Shown: piece by piece, positions 1 to 10,385 of the stretch
Layout of the letters: the number at the start of each line of letters is the position of its first letter
Position numbering within the stretch: position 1 is the first letter of the stretch
Source of the DNA: Macropodus opercularis
Lineage: Eukaryota > Chordata > Actinopteri > Anabantiformes > Osphronemidae
Direction: 5' to 3'
Assembly (NCBI GenBank): GCA_030770545.1
Contig: CM061096.1
Location: forward strand, 17,359,001 to 17,423,000
DNA: 64,000 bases
Translations under genes and position numbers: made by a program
The notes under the pieces: generated by a model
What the model was told of the DNA's origin: nothing
Database searches by the model: none
What the model saw: only the letters and a program-made list of their open reading frames with translations

Positions 1-1195
1 GCATGATGTTCCATAGTGTGATGATCTATAGTTTGATGTTCCATAGCGTAATCCTATATAGCGTGATGTTCTATAGCGTCATGTTCTATAGCATGATGTT
101 CCATAGTGTGATGATCTATAGTTTGATGTTCCATAGCGTAATCCTATATAACGTGATGTTCTATAGCGTCATGTTCTATAGCGTGATTTTCCATAGCGTC
201 ATGTTCTATAGCGTGATGTTCTATAGCGTCATGTTCTATAGCGTCATGTTCTATAGCATGATGTTCCATAGTGTGATGATCTATAGTTTGATGTTCCATA
301 GCGTAATCCTATATAACGTGATGTTCTATAGCGTCATGTTCTATAGCGTGATTTTCCATAGCGTCATGTTCTATAGCGTGATGTTCTATAGCGTCATGTT
401 CTATAGCGTCATGTTCTATAGCATGATGTTCCATAGTGTGATGATCTATAGTTTGATGTTCCATAGCGTAATCCTATATAACGTGATGTTCTATAGCATG
501 ATGTTCCATAGCATGATGTTCTATAGCGTCATGTTCCATAGCGTGATTTTCCATAGTGTGATGATCTATAGTTTGATGTTCCATAGCGTAATCCTATATA
601 GCGTGATTGTTCTATAGCGTCATGTTCTATAGCATGATGTTCCATAGCATGATGTTCTATAGCGTGATGTTCTATAGCGTCATGTTCTATAGCATGATGT
701 TCCATAGCATGATGTTCTATAGCGTGATTTTCCATAGCATCATGTTCTATAGCGTCATGTTCTATAGCGTCATGTTCTATAGCATGATGTTCCATAGTGT
801 GATGATCTATAGTTTGATGTTCCATAGCGTAATCCTATATAGCGTGATGTTCTATAGCGTCATGTTCTATAGCATGATGTTCCATAGCATGATGTTCTAT
901 AGCGTGATGTTCTATAGCGTCATGTTCTATAGCATGATGTTCCATAGCATGATGTTCTATAGCGTCATGTTCTATAGCGTCATGTTCTATAGCGTCATGT
1001 TCTATAGCGTCATGTTCTATAGCATGATGTTCTATAGCGTGATGTTCTATAGCGTGATGTTCTATAGCGTCATGTTCTATAGCGTCATGTTCTATAGCGT
1101 GATGTGCTATAGCGTCATGTTCTATAGCGTGATGTTCCATAGCGTGATGTTCTATAGCGTCATGTTCTATAGCGTCATGTTCTATAGCGTGGGGT
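1..1195. repeat. 15-bp minisatellite array
   Basis: About 80 tandem copies of a 15-bp unit of the form ATGTTCTATAGCGTC, with recurring variants (TTCCATAGCATG, ATCCTATATAGCGTA). The variants come in a repeated order, so blocks of roughly 150-180 bp have been duplicated as wholes. The unit length is a multiple of three and carries no stop in one frame on each strand, so long open frames appear on both strands (MFYSV-type on plus, EHHAIEHDA-type on minus). I regard these as by-products of the repeat. The array runs into the left edge of the window, so its full length is unknown. Confidence 0.95.
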
Positions 1196-1442
1196 CACCA
1201 ATCCTTTGCTGTGAAACACGGAAGCAGAAGTAACAACACAGGCTTAACAGCGTATGTTGTATGTAAAGACGAGCTCAACATTCCGGTTCTGTAGGTTTTC
1301 CCTCCGGGGTTTAAACGCACCTGAACTACGTAAACACCTTGATGCGTGTTCAGAGAGGAGCCTGTCAAACATCTTGAAACAGTTTGCTTTACTTTCTGTA
1401 GAACGTTTCACATCAACAGCATTGTGATTGGTTCACACTCAC

Positions 1443-1498
1443 CCCAGAACCAGCGTCGTTAGCAGAACCCCGGTCACAACTTTAATGTTCAGCTGCAT
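1443..1498 (-). CDS. Possible signal-peptide first exon, gene unknown
   Basis: On the minus strand an ATG at 1498 opens 18 codons reading MQLNIKVVTGVLLTTLVL and runs into a strong GTGAGT donor at 1442. The residues look like a secretory signal peptide: a short polar start, then a hydrophobic stretch. Later exons would have to lie left of the minisatellite, outside the window. I cannot name the gene. It would be transcribed away from the interferon exon at 3420. A chance match of a start codon, hydrophobic codons and a donor is quite possible. Confidence 0.22.
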
Positions 1499-1589
1499 CT
1501 CAGTCTGACAGTCTTCAGGGCAAAGCTCGGTATCAGCAGCTTGAGTTGTTCACACCAGCTGGAACAGAATGGAAAACAGGTAACCAGGA

Positions 1590-1705
1590 AGTGAGAGAGA
1601 GGGAGAGGCAGAGAGAGAGAGAGAGAGAGGGGCAGAGAAAGAGAGAGAGAGAGAGAGAGAGAGGCAGAGAGAGAGAGAGAAAGAGAGAGAGAGAGGGAGG
1701 TGTAA
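1590..1705. repeat. GA-rich microsatellite
   Basis: Nearly pure (GA)n with scattered GG and CA interruptions. The minus-strand Leu/Ser-rich open frame across it is a product of the repeat. Confidence 0.9.
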
Positions 1706-2084
1706 CCTGACTAACTGAACTAATCCGGGTCGAGCCTCTGGTGCTGCAGGTTTCTTTGAGCCTGTTCTGTTGCTGGAGGGTCAGCAGCAACATTAAACCT
1801 GCATCTTGGCGTCAGGTTTCCAGTGTTTGTGGCCGGTGGTCTGGACACGAAAACCGCCTCCACCCAACGTTACGCAACACTGACCCAGGCGCAACAACAG
1901 CAGCCGCGTCGCCTCGACGTCACACCGAACCCCCTGAGATGGACGGAAGTCACGAAGCGGTTCTGCTGCTCACGCTCCCAACGTTCCCACCTGAGGAGGT
2001 TCTTCTCCTAAACCCAACCCGCCAACGGGGGCATTTCCTTCCTGTTTCCCCCGGTTTGTCCGAGACCCCGCCCCTCACTAACTG

Positions 2085-3412
2085 CAGTACTGTGTGTACT
2101 AGTACTACCTATGTGTACCAGTACTAACTGTGTGTACTAGTACTAACTGTGTGTACCAGTACAAACTGTGTGTACCAGTACTAACTGCAGTACTGTGTGT
2201 ACCAGTACTACCTATGTGTACCAGTACTAACTGTGTGTACTAGTACTAACTGTGTGTACTAGTACTAACTGTGTGTACCAGTACTAACTGTGTGTACTAG
2301 TACTACCTGTGTGTACCGGTACTACCTGTGTGTACCGGTACTACCTGTGTGTACCAGTACTACCTGTGTGTACTAGTACTACCTGTGTGTACCAGTACTA
2401 CCTGTGTGTACCAGTACTAACTGTGTGTACCAGTACTACCTGTGTGTACTAGTACTACCTGTGTGTACCAGTACTACCTGTGTGTACCAGTACTAACTGT
2501 GTGTACTAGTACTACCTGTGTGTACCGGTACTACCTGTGTGTACCGGTACTACCTGTGTGTACCAGTACTACCTGTGTGTACCAGTACTAACTGTGTGTA
2601 CCAGTACTACCTGTGTGTACTAGTACTACCTGTGTGTACCAGTACTACCTGTGTGTACCAGTACTACCTGTGTGTACTAGTACTACCTGTGTGTACCAGT
2701 ACAAACTGTGTGTACCAGTACTAACTGCAGTACTGTGTGTACCAGTACTACCTGTGTGTACCAGTACTACCTATGTGTACCAGTACTAACTGTGTGTACT
2801 AGTACTACCTGTGTGTACCGGTACTACCTGTGTGTACCGGTACTACCTGTGTGTACCAGTACTACCTGTGTGTACTAGTACTACCTGTGTGTACCGGTAC
2901 TACCTGTGTGTACCGGTACTACCTGTGTGTACTAGTACTACCTGTGTGTACCAGTACTACCTGTGTGTACCAGTACTACCTGTGTGTACTAGTACTACCT
3001 GTGTGTACCAGTACTACCTGTGTGTACCAGTACTAACTGTGTGTACCAGTACTACCTGTGTGTACTAGTACTACCTGTGTGTACCAGTACTACCTGTGTG
3101 TACCAGTACTAACTGTGTGTACTAGTACTACCTGTGTGTACCGGTACTACCTGTGTGTACCGGTACTACCTGTGTGTACTAGTACTACCTGTGTGTACCA
3201 GTACTACCTGTGTGTACCAGTACTAACTGTGTGTACTAGTACTACCTGTGTGTACCAGTACTACCTGTGTGTACTAGTACTACCTGTGTGTACCAGTACT
3301 ACCTGTGTGTACTAGTACTACCTGTGTGTACCGGTACTACCTGTGTGTACCAGTACTACCTGTGTGTACCAGTACTACCTGTGTGTGCGCCGGTACTAAC
3401 TGCAGTACTGTG
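2085..3412. repeat. 19-bp minisatellite array (TACTACCTGTGTGTACCAG)
   Basis: About 70 tandem copies of a 19-bp unit. Variants swap CCAGTACTA, CTAGTACTA and CCGGTACTA, and ACC or AAC before TGTGTG. Each unit contains a GTAC palindrome (AGTACT or CGGTAC). A few units are replaced by CTGCAGTACTG. The last units degrade at 3385-3410 and run directly into the splice acceptor of the interferon-like exon at 3420, so the array appears to occupy the intron before that exon. Confidence 0.95.
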
Positions 3413-3419
3413 CGTACAG

Positions 3420-3554
3420 GGTTTCAGTCCTGCGTCCTGGGAGCTGATCAGGAAGGAAACCAAGCGACACCTGGACCTGTTGGACCTGCTGGTCAACTCC
3501 ATCCGAGCTCCAGCTGCTGCCAGCAGGGGGCGCTCTGCAGCAGGTCCACAGTGA
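3420..3554 (+). CDS. Terminal exon of an IFNd-like type I interferon gene (partial or broken)
   Basis: After an acceptor at 3416-3419 (ACAG) a phase-0 frame encodes 44 residues and a stop. It contains SPASWELIRKETKRHLDLL, which matches the last helix of teleost group I interferons (IFNd type, usual core WELIRKE.K.HL). The entry phase equals that of exon 5 in the intact interferon gene at 9333-10231. The following sequence is AU-rich with TATTTATT motifs, as in interferon 3'UTRs. Exons 1-4 are not recognisable between the two minisatellites or before 1195. They lie outside the window, were displaced by minisatellite growth, or were lost. I cannot tell whether the gene still works. The final residues (APAAASRGRSAAGPQ) extend past the usual end of the family. 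Confidence 0.7.
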   Translation, partial: GFSPASWELIRKETKRHLDLLDLLVNSIRAPAAASRGRSAAGPQ

Positions 3555-5155
3555 CTCTGCTGTTGCTTTGTTCCTCAGTTCTACCTGCTGATTAATGTCT
3601 GTTTACTGTATTTATTATTATCTATTTGTGAACATTGTATTTTCATTATTTTATTATACTAGAAAACCTGAAACAACAAATATTGACACTGTATGTGATT
3701 GTACATTTGAACAGCAGTAGCCAACAATCACAAAAGCTGTGTTGACTGTATCCCCATCAACACGGTCAAGTCCAAGCATTTATTATAAAGAATATTGTAC
3801 ATTACTGAATTAAAACAAAACCATTTGTACTTTAATTACAGTGTTAACTAGTCATATATTATATTGTAATGTCATTTTCATGTAAAGTTCATGGTTTAGT
3901 TTTCATAATGAGGCTTAAAAGTGAGTCTCTTTGTCTAAACCTTTCATATCGGACACAGTCTGAACTCCTGCTGTAACTCAAGCCCTGTTCTAGTTATTAT
4001 TCTTATTAGACATCTGTCCAGCTGATCCCTGTGACAAAATGCTGCATCAGCACTTGTCATTCTTGTGAAGCTGAAAGCGAGTAAAAGCTAAAGAGGAGTT
4101 TTCCCTTTGTGTCTGACACATTTCTGTACCTGCTCATTCAGAAAACACAGGAGAACACAAACCTAGAGAGAAGGTTACGTAGTTTCCTGCCAAATCAGCT
4201 TCCTGTTGGTTTTCAGCCTCTGTTTTTTTCTCTTTCCTCTATTTCTTCCGTGTAAACGTAAACTGATGAGTTCGTGTTAAACCGCATTCTGAGTCAGACC
4301 AGTTGTAGACACACAACATGGAATCTAGCACCAAACAGACAGATCCGTCCTCGTGCTTTGGGTGGAAACAGTCATGCTGCAGATCTGTGATGTTCAGTTT
4401 CCACCTGGTTCGTCTGTGAAGCCTTGAAATGAAGCTGAGTCATACTCTTTACTTAATGCATCACATTAACAGCATCTAACTGACACTATAACAATTCAGG
4501 CAAATGGGTTTTTGAAAATATTCATTTTTTATGTCGCACCAGTTCACAGCATAACCTGCTGAAGCGTCTGGACTTAGGCAGAGCTCAGAGAACACGGACG
4601 GCCTGAAAGGTTGTAAATAAAAAACCACAAGAAACATCGAAGTCAATATGGAACAAAAAGCCCTTGAAACTGCCTCATGTTACTTTAGCCCATTCTTATC
4701 CACTTCAGAGACATTATTATTATTATTATTATTATTATTGTTATTATTTTAGCCTTTCCATATGCTCTACAGCGATCTTCCAACCAACAGGTAGAAAACA
4801 AAAATCCTTAACTTAAAATTATATTTAATATTACAGAAATTGCACAAAGTATTATTTGTAAACACAACAGTTACAGCAGCCTAAAGAATGGTGATGAATT
4901 TGTGTAATGAATATTACAATGTGGACTAAAAGGTCCTAAACGTTTTCCACTCATAACAAATGATTGAGTTTACACGTGACTGACAGGTTAAACAGCCAGT
5001 GGATATTTTAACAGCGCGGTTAACGTGACGAACGTGTGAGATTAGCAGCGGGTGAAACAGCTAACAGTCAGTCTGCGAAGGGCTGAATGAAACAAATGCG
5101 GACGCTGCCTTTTCCGTACAGTTTCCAGCCAATCACCAAGCTTCCGGTCTCAATT
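3555..5155. other. 3'UTR-like AU-rich sequence, then no recognised gene
   Basis: The first 150 bases after the interferon-like exon are AU-rich (TATTTATTATTATCTATTTG) and probably belong to its 3'UTR. The rest is AT-rich single-copy-looking DNA with an (ATT)n tract at 4707-4750. No open frame with recognisable protein similarity is seen on either strand. Confidence 0.5.
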
Positions 5156-6074
5156 CAATTCAACTTTATTTCTCTAGCGCCAATTCACAACATCAGTTAT
5201 CTCAAGGCTCTTTACAAGTGAGGTTTAGGACCTGACACAACTAAACCCAACTAATCCCACATAGAGCAGCTTTGAATTGTAGCCAATCAATTAATTGAAC
5301 ATTTAAATAGCAACAGTGGAAAAACTCTATAGAGGAAGAAACCTCCAGCAGACCCAGGATCAGTGGGAGAACATCTGCCTTGACCGGTTGGAGTGAAGGG
5401 ATAGAGAAGAGAGAAAAGAACAACAACAACAACAACAACAACAACAGACTCAGGATGGTTGGACCAGCAGCTGGAGACACACGACTCTGAGTCTGACGAT
5501 ACCTGGAGATGAGAATAGAGACAAAGTTAGTCACATGTGGACATGGAGGCATGTTAGTGGATGGAATAGATAGAAAACCAGAGGAGCTCAGTGAATGAAG
5601 CCTGTAGCAGCTGAACTAAGAGATGGATCAGAGGAACCAGAACCATCTGGAACCATCAGCTTTGTCAGAAAGGAAGGTTTCAGCCTAGTGTTAAAGCAGA
5701 GAGGGCGTCTGCTGCTAGAACCTGAACTGGAAGCTGGTTCCACATAGAGGAGCTTGGAGCTAAAGGCTCTGCCTCCCGTTCTACAGGTAGAAACTCTAGA
5801 ACCACCAGTAGACCAGCTCTGAGAAGCAAGGTTCTGTTGGAGCAGAAGGAGCCATGAGGTCTAAGACAAGATGGAGCTTTATTATGAAGAGCTTTGGAAG
5901 AGGAGGAGAATTTAATTCTATCCTAGATTTGACAGGACAGAGAAGCTAATGTTGGAGAAATGTGACGTCTCTTCCTGAGTCCAGTCAGACTCTGGCTGCA
6001 GCATTTGAATTAACTGGAGGATTTTCAAAGAGTTAGTGGGACAAACTATGAGCAGCGAGTTACAGTAGTCAAGT
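5156..6074 (-). mobile_element. L2-like LINE, 3' portion
   Basis: Reading the minus strand, this is the decayed C-terminal ORF2 region and 3'UTR of a LINE. The 3' end is at 5156, where the plus strand reads TTCAATTCAACTTTATTT, the reverse complement of the usual L2-type ending (...AAATAAAATTGAATTGAA). The same sequence recurs at 14396-15215 (opposite strand), 38864-41265 and 62350-63180. The copy at 38.9 kb extends into a recognisable reverse transcriptase, which identifies the family. A (CAA)n stretch lies at 5420-5445. A Penelope-like element is inserted at 6075. Confidence 0.75.
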
Positions 6075-6870
6075 TTAAGTGGAGATACACGGCAGATACT
6101 GGTCCTGACGTGTTGTTCCTCCTCTGCTGGTTCATCCTCTTGTGTGATGGCTGTTTGGTTTCACCAATGTATAGTTCAGAGACTCTTCACTGCATTGAAC
6201 TGCATATACTATGTTGCTCCTCTTGTGTTTTGGTGTCGGGTCCTTTGGATGCACAAGCTTCTGTCTGAGGGTGTTGGTGGGTTTGAAGTAGACGAGTATG
6301 TTGTAGTTTCTAAAAATCCTTTTAAGCTTTTCGGACACTCCGGCCATGTAAGGAATGACCAGGTTCTTCCGTTGGCTTTGGGTGTCAGGCTGTTCTGTTG
6401 TCCTTGTTCTGGGACGTGACTCCACCTAAAAGACAAAGGCCACTCATTTGATGACAACAACGTTCACATTCTGGACAGAGAAGAAGGTGGTTTGAACGAG
6501 GCGTCAGAGAAGCTTTACATGTCCAGGTGAACAGCCCCTCCCTCTACAGGTGGAGGCCTCAGACACAACTTGTCTCCATCTACCTGCTGCCCTTTCAACT
6601 ATGGAGGAAGATCAAGACCAGTTCACACGTCCCCACAAAGGAGACGCTTAACGACCTGTAATGGAGGAGGAGTCACGGTAGATGAGGATTCACCTACTCA
6701 CTACCCTCACACCCCTCTGTTCACATAACCAACCCAGTGAAACCAACTGGAGGATAAATCAGTGTCTTCACCAACGTCCCACAGACTGAAGAAGCCTCCT
6801 GGACAGATGGGAAACGTTTCTACCAACTAGAAGAATCCAGTTGCCAGGACTCAACCTTCAGATATGTTGG
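6075..6870. mobile_element. Penelope-like element fragment with internal 5' inversion
   Basis: The left part (6075-6425) reads on the minus strand. It carries the end of the reverse transcriptase (RIFRNYNILVYFKPTNTL), the VHPKDP..KHKRSNIVYAVQC linker and, after a frameshift, the start of a GIY-YIG endonuclease (LYIGETKQP). The right part (6425-6870) reads on the plus strand and contains the remainder of that domain (GHSFDDNNVHILDRE, GGGLRHNLSP) and the 3' tail with a GAAACGTTTC motif. The two halves meet tail to tail: the endonuclease stops at YLHL near 6075 and its continuation starts near 6424 on the other strand. Stops and frameshifts make it inactive. Confidence 0.8.
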
Positions 6871-7220
6871 CCTATAGTTTCTAGTTCTCTAGGGTCAGTG
6901 TAGGTTTTTTCAATAAAGGTTTTTTCAATAAAGGTTTGACCACAGCAACCTTAAAGCCTGTGGTACGTAGTCTGTAACCAGCGATTGGTTGATTTGATTT
7001 AATATGGACGTGCTGATTAATGGAAGAATTTCTTTGAGTAATCTAGTTGGGATTGGGTCTCTCTCTTTATCTCTCCGTGGACATAAAGAGACGTGGTCAT
7101 CATCAAAACTTTATCATTTGTAAAATCCATGGATTCATTTTCCTGCATCACTCTGAGAAAGGAGGCTCCTGGTTTTAGCAACTTTCCTCAAATGGAAGCA
7201 GGTGGTTGTGGAGCTTTCTC
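6871..7220 (-). mobile_element. L2-like LINE fragment (continuation after Penelope insertion)
   Basis: The stretch around 7005-7060 (GTGCTGATTAATGGAAGAA...GTTGGGATTG) matches the LINE copy at 40758-40806 in the same orientation. This suggests that the Penelope-like element landed inside, or at the end of, one LINE. The outer boundary near 7220 is approximate. Confidence 0.5.
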
Positions 7221-9332
7221 TAAAATGCATCTCAACCAGTGCAGAAAACAGAAAAATGTACAATTTATGATGAAAATATCCAACCACAAAATACATGTTT
7301 GATTGTCTTTGCTAAATTCTGGAGAATGTGTCCAAACATCCCTTTTGTCATTCATGAGCTTTCTGCTGACTGTGGTTTCGCAGCTTCAGTTCGTGGGGCA
7401 GCGCTGAGTTGGGGGGTTTCCCATATTCACAATTGAACTGAATTTTACTTTGAAAACGCAAGTTTCATTTTCTCACTTTTGAGCATGAAGCTTTATTTAA
7501 ACCACAACAGGGCCAATGCTCATCAGAACCAAAACAACATCAGCTGGAGGGTGACCCACATCAGGACCAGGACCAGAACCAGCACAGCTCCAGGACCTGC
7601 AGCAGCTTTGTGAGTTCATCGGATACGTTTTGAGACTGAATTTAATGAAGCAACATTTTTTCACTCTGTTACATTTATACATAAAAAAAGAATCTCAAAG
7701 AAAATGCATCTGTCGAAAATGTATATTTACTAAAAACCTGATACAGACACAGTTTGACAACCTTTTTAAAATACGTCTGTTCCTTACGTTTTACTTTTGG
7801 TCAGAATAACTTCATTGAGTGTTTTGGATCTTTTCAAGTCAGTGAAACCTCAATAATTGTTTTCTGTTTTAAGAGCTTAGATTTTGTTTTTGCTTTAAAA
7901 ACGTTGTAGATGATCATCAACATAAAAAACTGGTGTAAAGAGAATCAGCACAGAAAACTCTCACAAATTAAACTTTTGATAAAGAACATTTTTACTAAAC
8001 AAGTTTTAGAGGAAGGAAAGACATGGCAGTGAATCCACAAAGTTCCTCAGCCCTGGTCGCGTGTTACCTGTTGCAGCGAACGAAGCGGAGCAACGGTGAC
8101 GCTTCTGTCCGGACTCGCTGGAACTGCTGCTGAATGAAGGTCACGCAAACATTGATCTACTGATGGAAATACGAGGACTTAAGTTTCATTTCAGAGCTGA
8201 GTGACAGCTCAGAGTGGAAGCTTCTGAAAAGCCGGTCCTGGTCTTCTGCAGGCTGGGAATCGCTGATTGACATGACTCAGCAGCTTTTTCACTTTCAGTC
8301 CAGATCACTTGTCAGGTTAGATGCTCGAGAGGTTTACGCCGCTTCATGTTTAAACCAAGGTTACGTGTTGGCAATGAAGTGAAACTTCCGTCTCTGTTCA
8401 TGGTGACGAACCTCCACGTTTCCATGTGACACTCGATGTTTCTGACCGTTGCGAATTGTGGGGAAACCTGACGCTGGAAAATCTGCTGCGTTATTATGAC
8501 AAGTGGCAACTGCGTCACACGCCTGCAGCGCCGATAAATATTAATGCGCCAGCGATTGAGTTTTGCTAAAGCTCGAAGTTTCAGTCTGCTCTGCAGCCGC
8601 TGCCGTGGACTCTCAGGTCAGAACCGCTTCAGAACGTTTCCCGATCGCCTTCTAACACCGATGCTTTTTTGTGTGAAGTTTCTGTTCAGTCCCGTCGTCG
8701 GGAAGGACGGCAGTCGATGGGGAGAAAGTAGTTTGCTGGTTCTTGTAGAAACTGGATGAATGTACATGAAAGGCCCAGATTATGTTTCTAATTTAAACAA
8801 GAAATGAATGAGCTTCACGTATAGGTTTAGCGGGTTTGGACCGGTGCTGGTGTTCGGGCCTTTAATGTTAGGGACAATGTTCCGCCGGTCGCACGCTGCA
8901 GAAAACCTCCTGATGTTACAGTAGCTCTTCAGTTCGAGCTCTGATCTCACAGATGTTTACTCTGCTGCTGAACATGATCAGACCTGCAGCGTCTCACCTG
9001 GTCCTGGTCCTGGTCCAGGTCTCTGCTGCTGTGGCCTGAATCATACTTAGTGGTTTGATGACTCACTCAAGTCGTTTCTGATTGGCTGATTGATCCTTCT
9101 TCTGTTTAATCCAGGTTACTGTCAGCTCTCACAGCACACCTGAAGCATCTCAGTCCAGCTCGGACCAAATCAGCAGTAGAACCACTTCAGAACCAGGGTC
9201 ACATTCACTTCAGGTGACAATTTATCAAAGTTTAACTTTTGTTTCTTCTCTCTTTTGTGTAAAGCTTAATCTAAAACCCAGGTTTATTTCCCTAAAGAGA
9301 TAACAACCCTGCTACAGAGCAGAACCAGGACC
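7221..9332. other. No recognised gene; upstream region of the interferon gene
   Basis: No open frame here resembles a known protein. The last 1 kb is the upstream region of the interferon gene at 9333. GAAGTGAAAC at about 8375 resembles an interferon-stimulated response element core, but it lies nearly 1 kb from the start codon and may be chance. I see no clear TATA box. Confidence 0.4.
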
Positions 9333-10231
9333 ATGTGGCACAGAACCATGACGCAGCCTTCAGTGCTCTTCGTAATCCTGCAGCTCTGCAGCCTCCAAGT
9401 GCTGGTTGTGGGCAGCCCGGTGTGTTCGCTGCAGGGGATCCTGGTGGAATCCACCCACCACCTGCTCAGAGATGTGGTACAACCCACCTTTTGCTCTTGA
9501 CTGAAGTCTTTGTTTAGCTTAGCGCCAGCTGCTGCTCATGTGGTGTTTCCTGTCTGCCCAACAGGGGGGGCCGTTTCCCGTTCCCTGTGTCCAGTACAAC
9601 GCTAACATCTCCTTCCCGGACTCGGTCCTACCTGCCATAGACAACCGCGCTCAGGTACCTTCCGCCCTTCGGAGCCTTTTTCCCTAAGCTGCTGGAGATG
9701 CTGACATGTGATTGGTTCTTGCAGTGTCGCCGGGTGTTGTGGGTATTGTTCGAGTCCCTGGAGGGAGCGTGGAATGTGTTCGAGGACTACAACATGACTA
9801 TCGGAGAGGATGGGCTCAACTGGGATGAAGTCAAGTTTGACGACTTCCAGAACCTGCAGTACCAAGTTCTGGAGGAAGGGACCTGCGTGAGTGTCACCTT
9901 CATTCGTTCATCTTCTCACCGTGCTCAATATTGTAATGGGATTCGTTCATTCAGTCATTTGTCTGTCTCCAGTTGTCCGGTTTCAGGAGTTCACACCTTT
10001 TGTCTTCGTACTTCGATAATGTGAGAGTCGTTGTGCAGCAGCAGGTAAAGGCTGTTTTTAAACTCGTGATGATTGGATGCGACGTGTCGGAGCTGACGGC
10101 CTGGTTCTGTCTGTGTTACCCAGGACAGTGCGACCTGTGGTTGGGAGGCTCTGCGCCGAGATTTGCTTTGGGTCCTAAAGTTCGCTCTGCAGAAATATCA
10201 CACCTGCTTCACTTGGAGACACGCCCACTGA
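9333..10231 (+). CDS. Type I interferon (teleost, five exons)
   Basis: Secreted antiviral cytokine. Exons 9333-9476, 9565-9654, 9725-9886, 9973-10044 and 10124-10231 join with GT-AG introns, all phase 0, to give 191 residues. The five-exon, four-intron layout is typical of fish type I interferons (mammalian ones lack introns). The start at 9333 gives MWHRTMTQPS followed by a hydrophobic signal peptide ending near VVGS. A second in-frame ATG at 9348 would do as well. Recognisable points are HHLLRDVGGPFPVPC, the NISFPDS segment (an N-glycosylation site), a second site at NMT, the LNWDEVKFDDF helix ending in EEGTC, and a final helix with WEALRRDLL. The mature chain has six cysteines, more than the two or four usual in group I or II, so the subgroup is left open. 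Its last helix differs clearly from the IFNd-like exon at 3420. Confidence 0.88.
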
Positions 10232-10385
10232 GGACAGAGGCCACGCCCCCCGCAAACCTATAATGAATATTTATTTATTTATTGTTCTATTTATTTTGGT
10301 CATGTTATTTTTGTTACTAATTGATATATATTCATCCTTATTTGACTAAATGATGTTTTTTACTTTTCTGAATTAAAGAGGCTTT
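10232..10385 (+). promoter_or_regulatory. AU-rich 3'UTR and poly(A) signal of the interferon gene
   Basis: Overlapping ATTTA motifs (TATTTATTTATTTATTG at about 10268-10285, then more TATTTAT) form a class-II-like AU-rich element, a known mRNA-destabilising signal in cytokine transcripts. AATTAAAG at about 10371 gives an ATTAAA-type poly(A) signal. This supports the gene being expressed under tight post-transcriptional control. Confidence 0.75.

Noticed and set aside
3..1233. Long open frames on both strands of the first kilobase (up to 208 codons)
   Set aside because: Produced by a stop-free 15-bp repeat; no splice or start context and no protein family.
2518..3315. Cys/Tyr/Val/Leu-rich frames (CTSTTCVYQYYLCV...)
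   Set aside because: Translations of the 19-bp minisatellite in its three frames.
6132..6460. 97-codon minus-strand frame as a host gene
   Set aside because: Matches the reverse transcriptase/GIY-YIG linker of Penelope-like elements and recurs at 14.1 kb.
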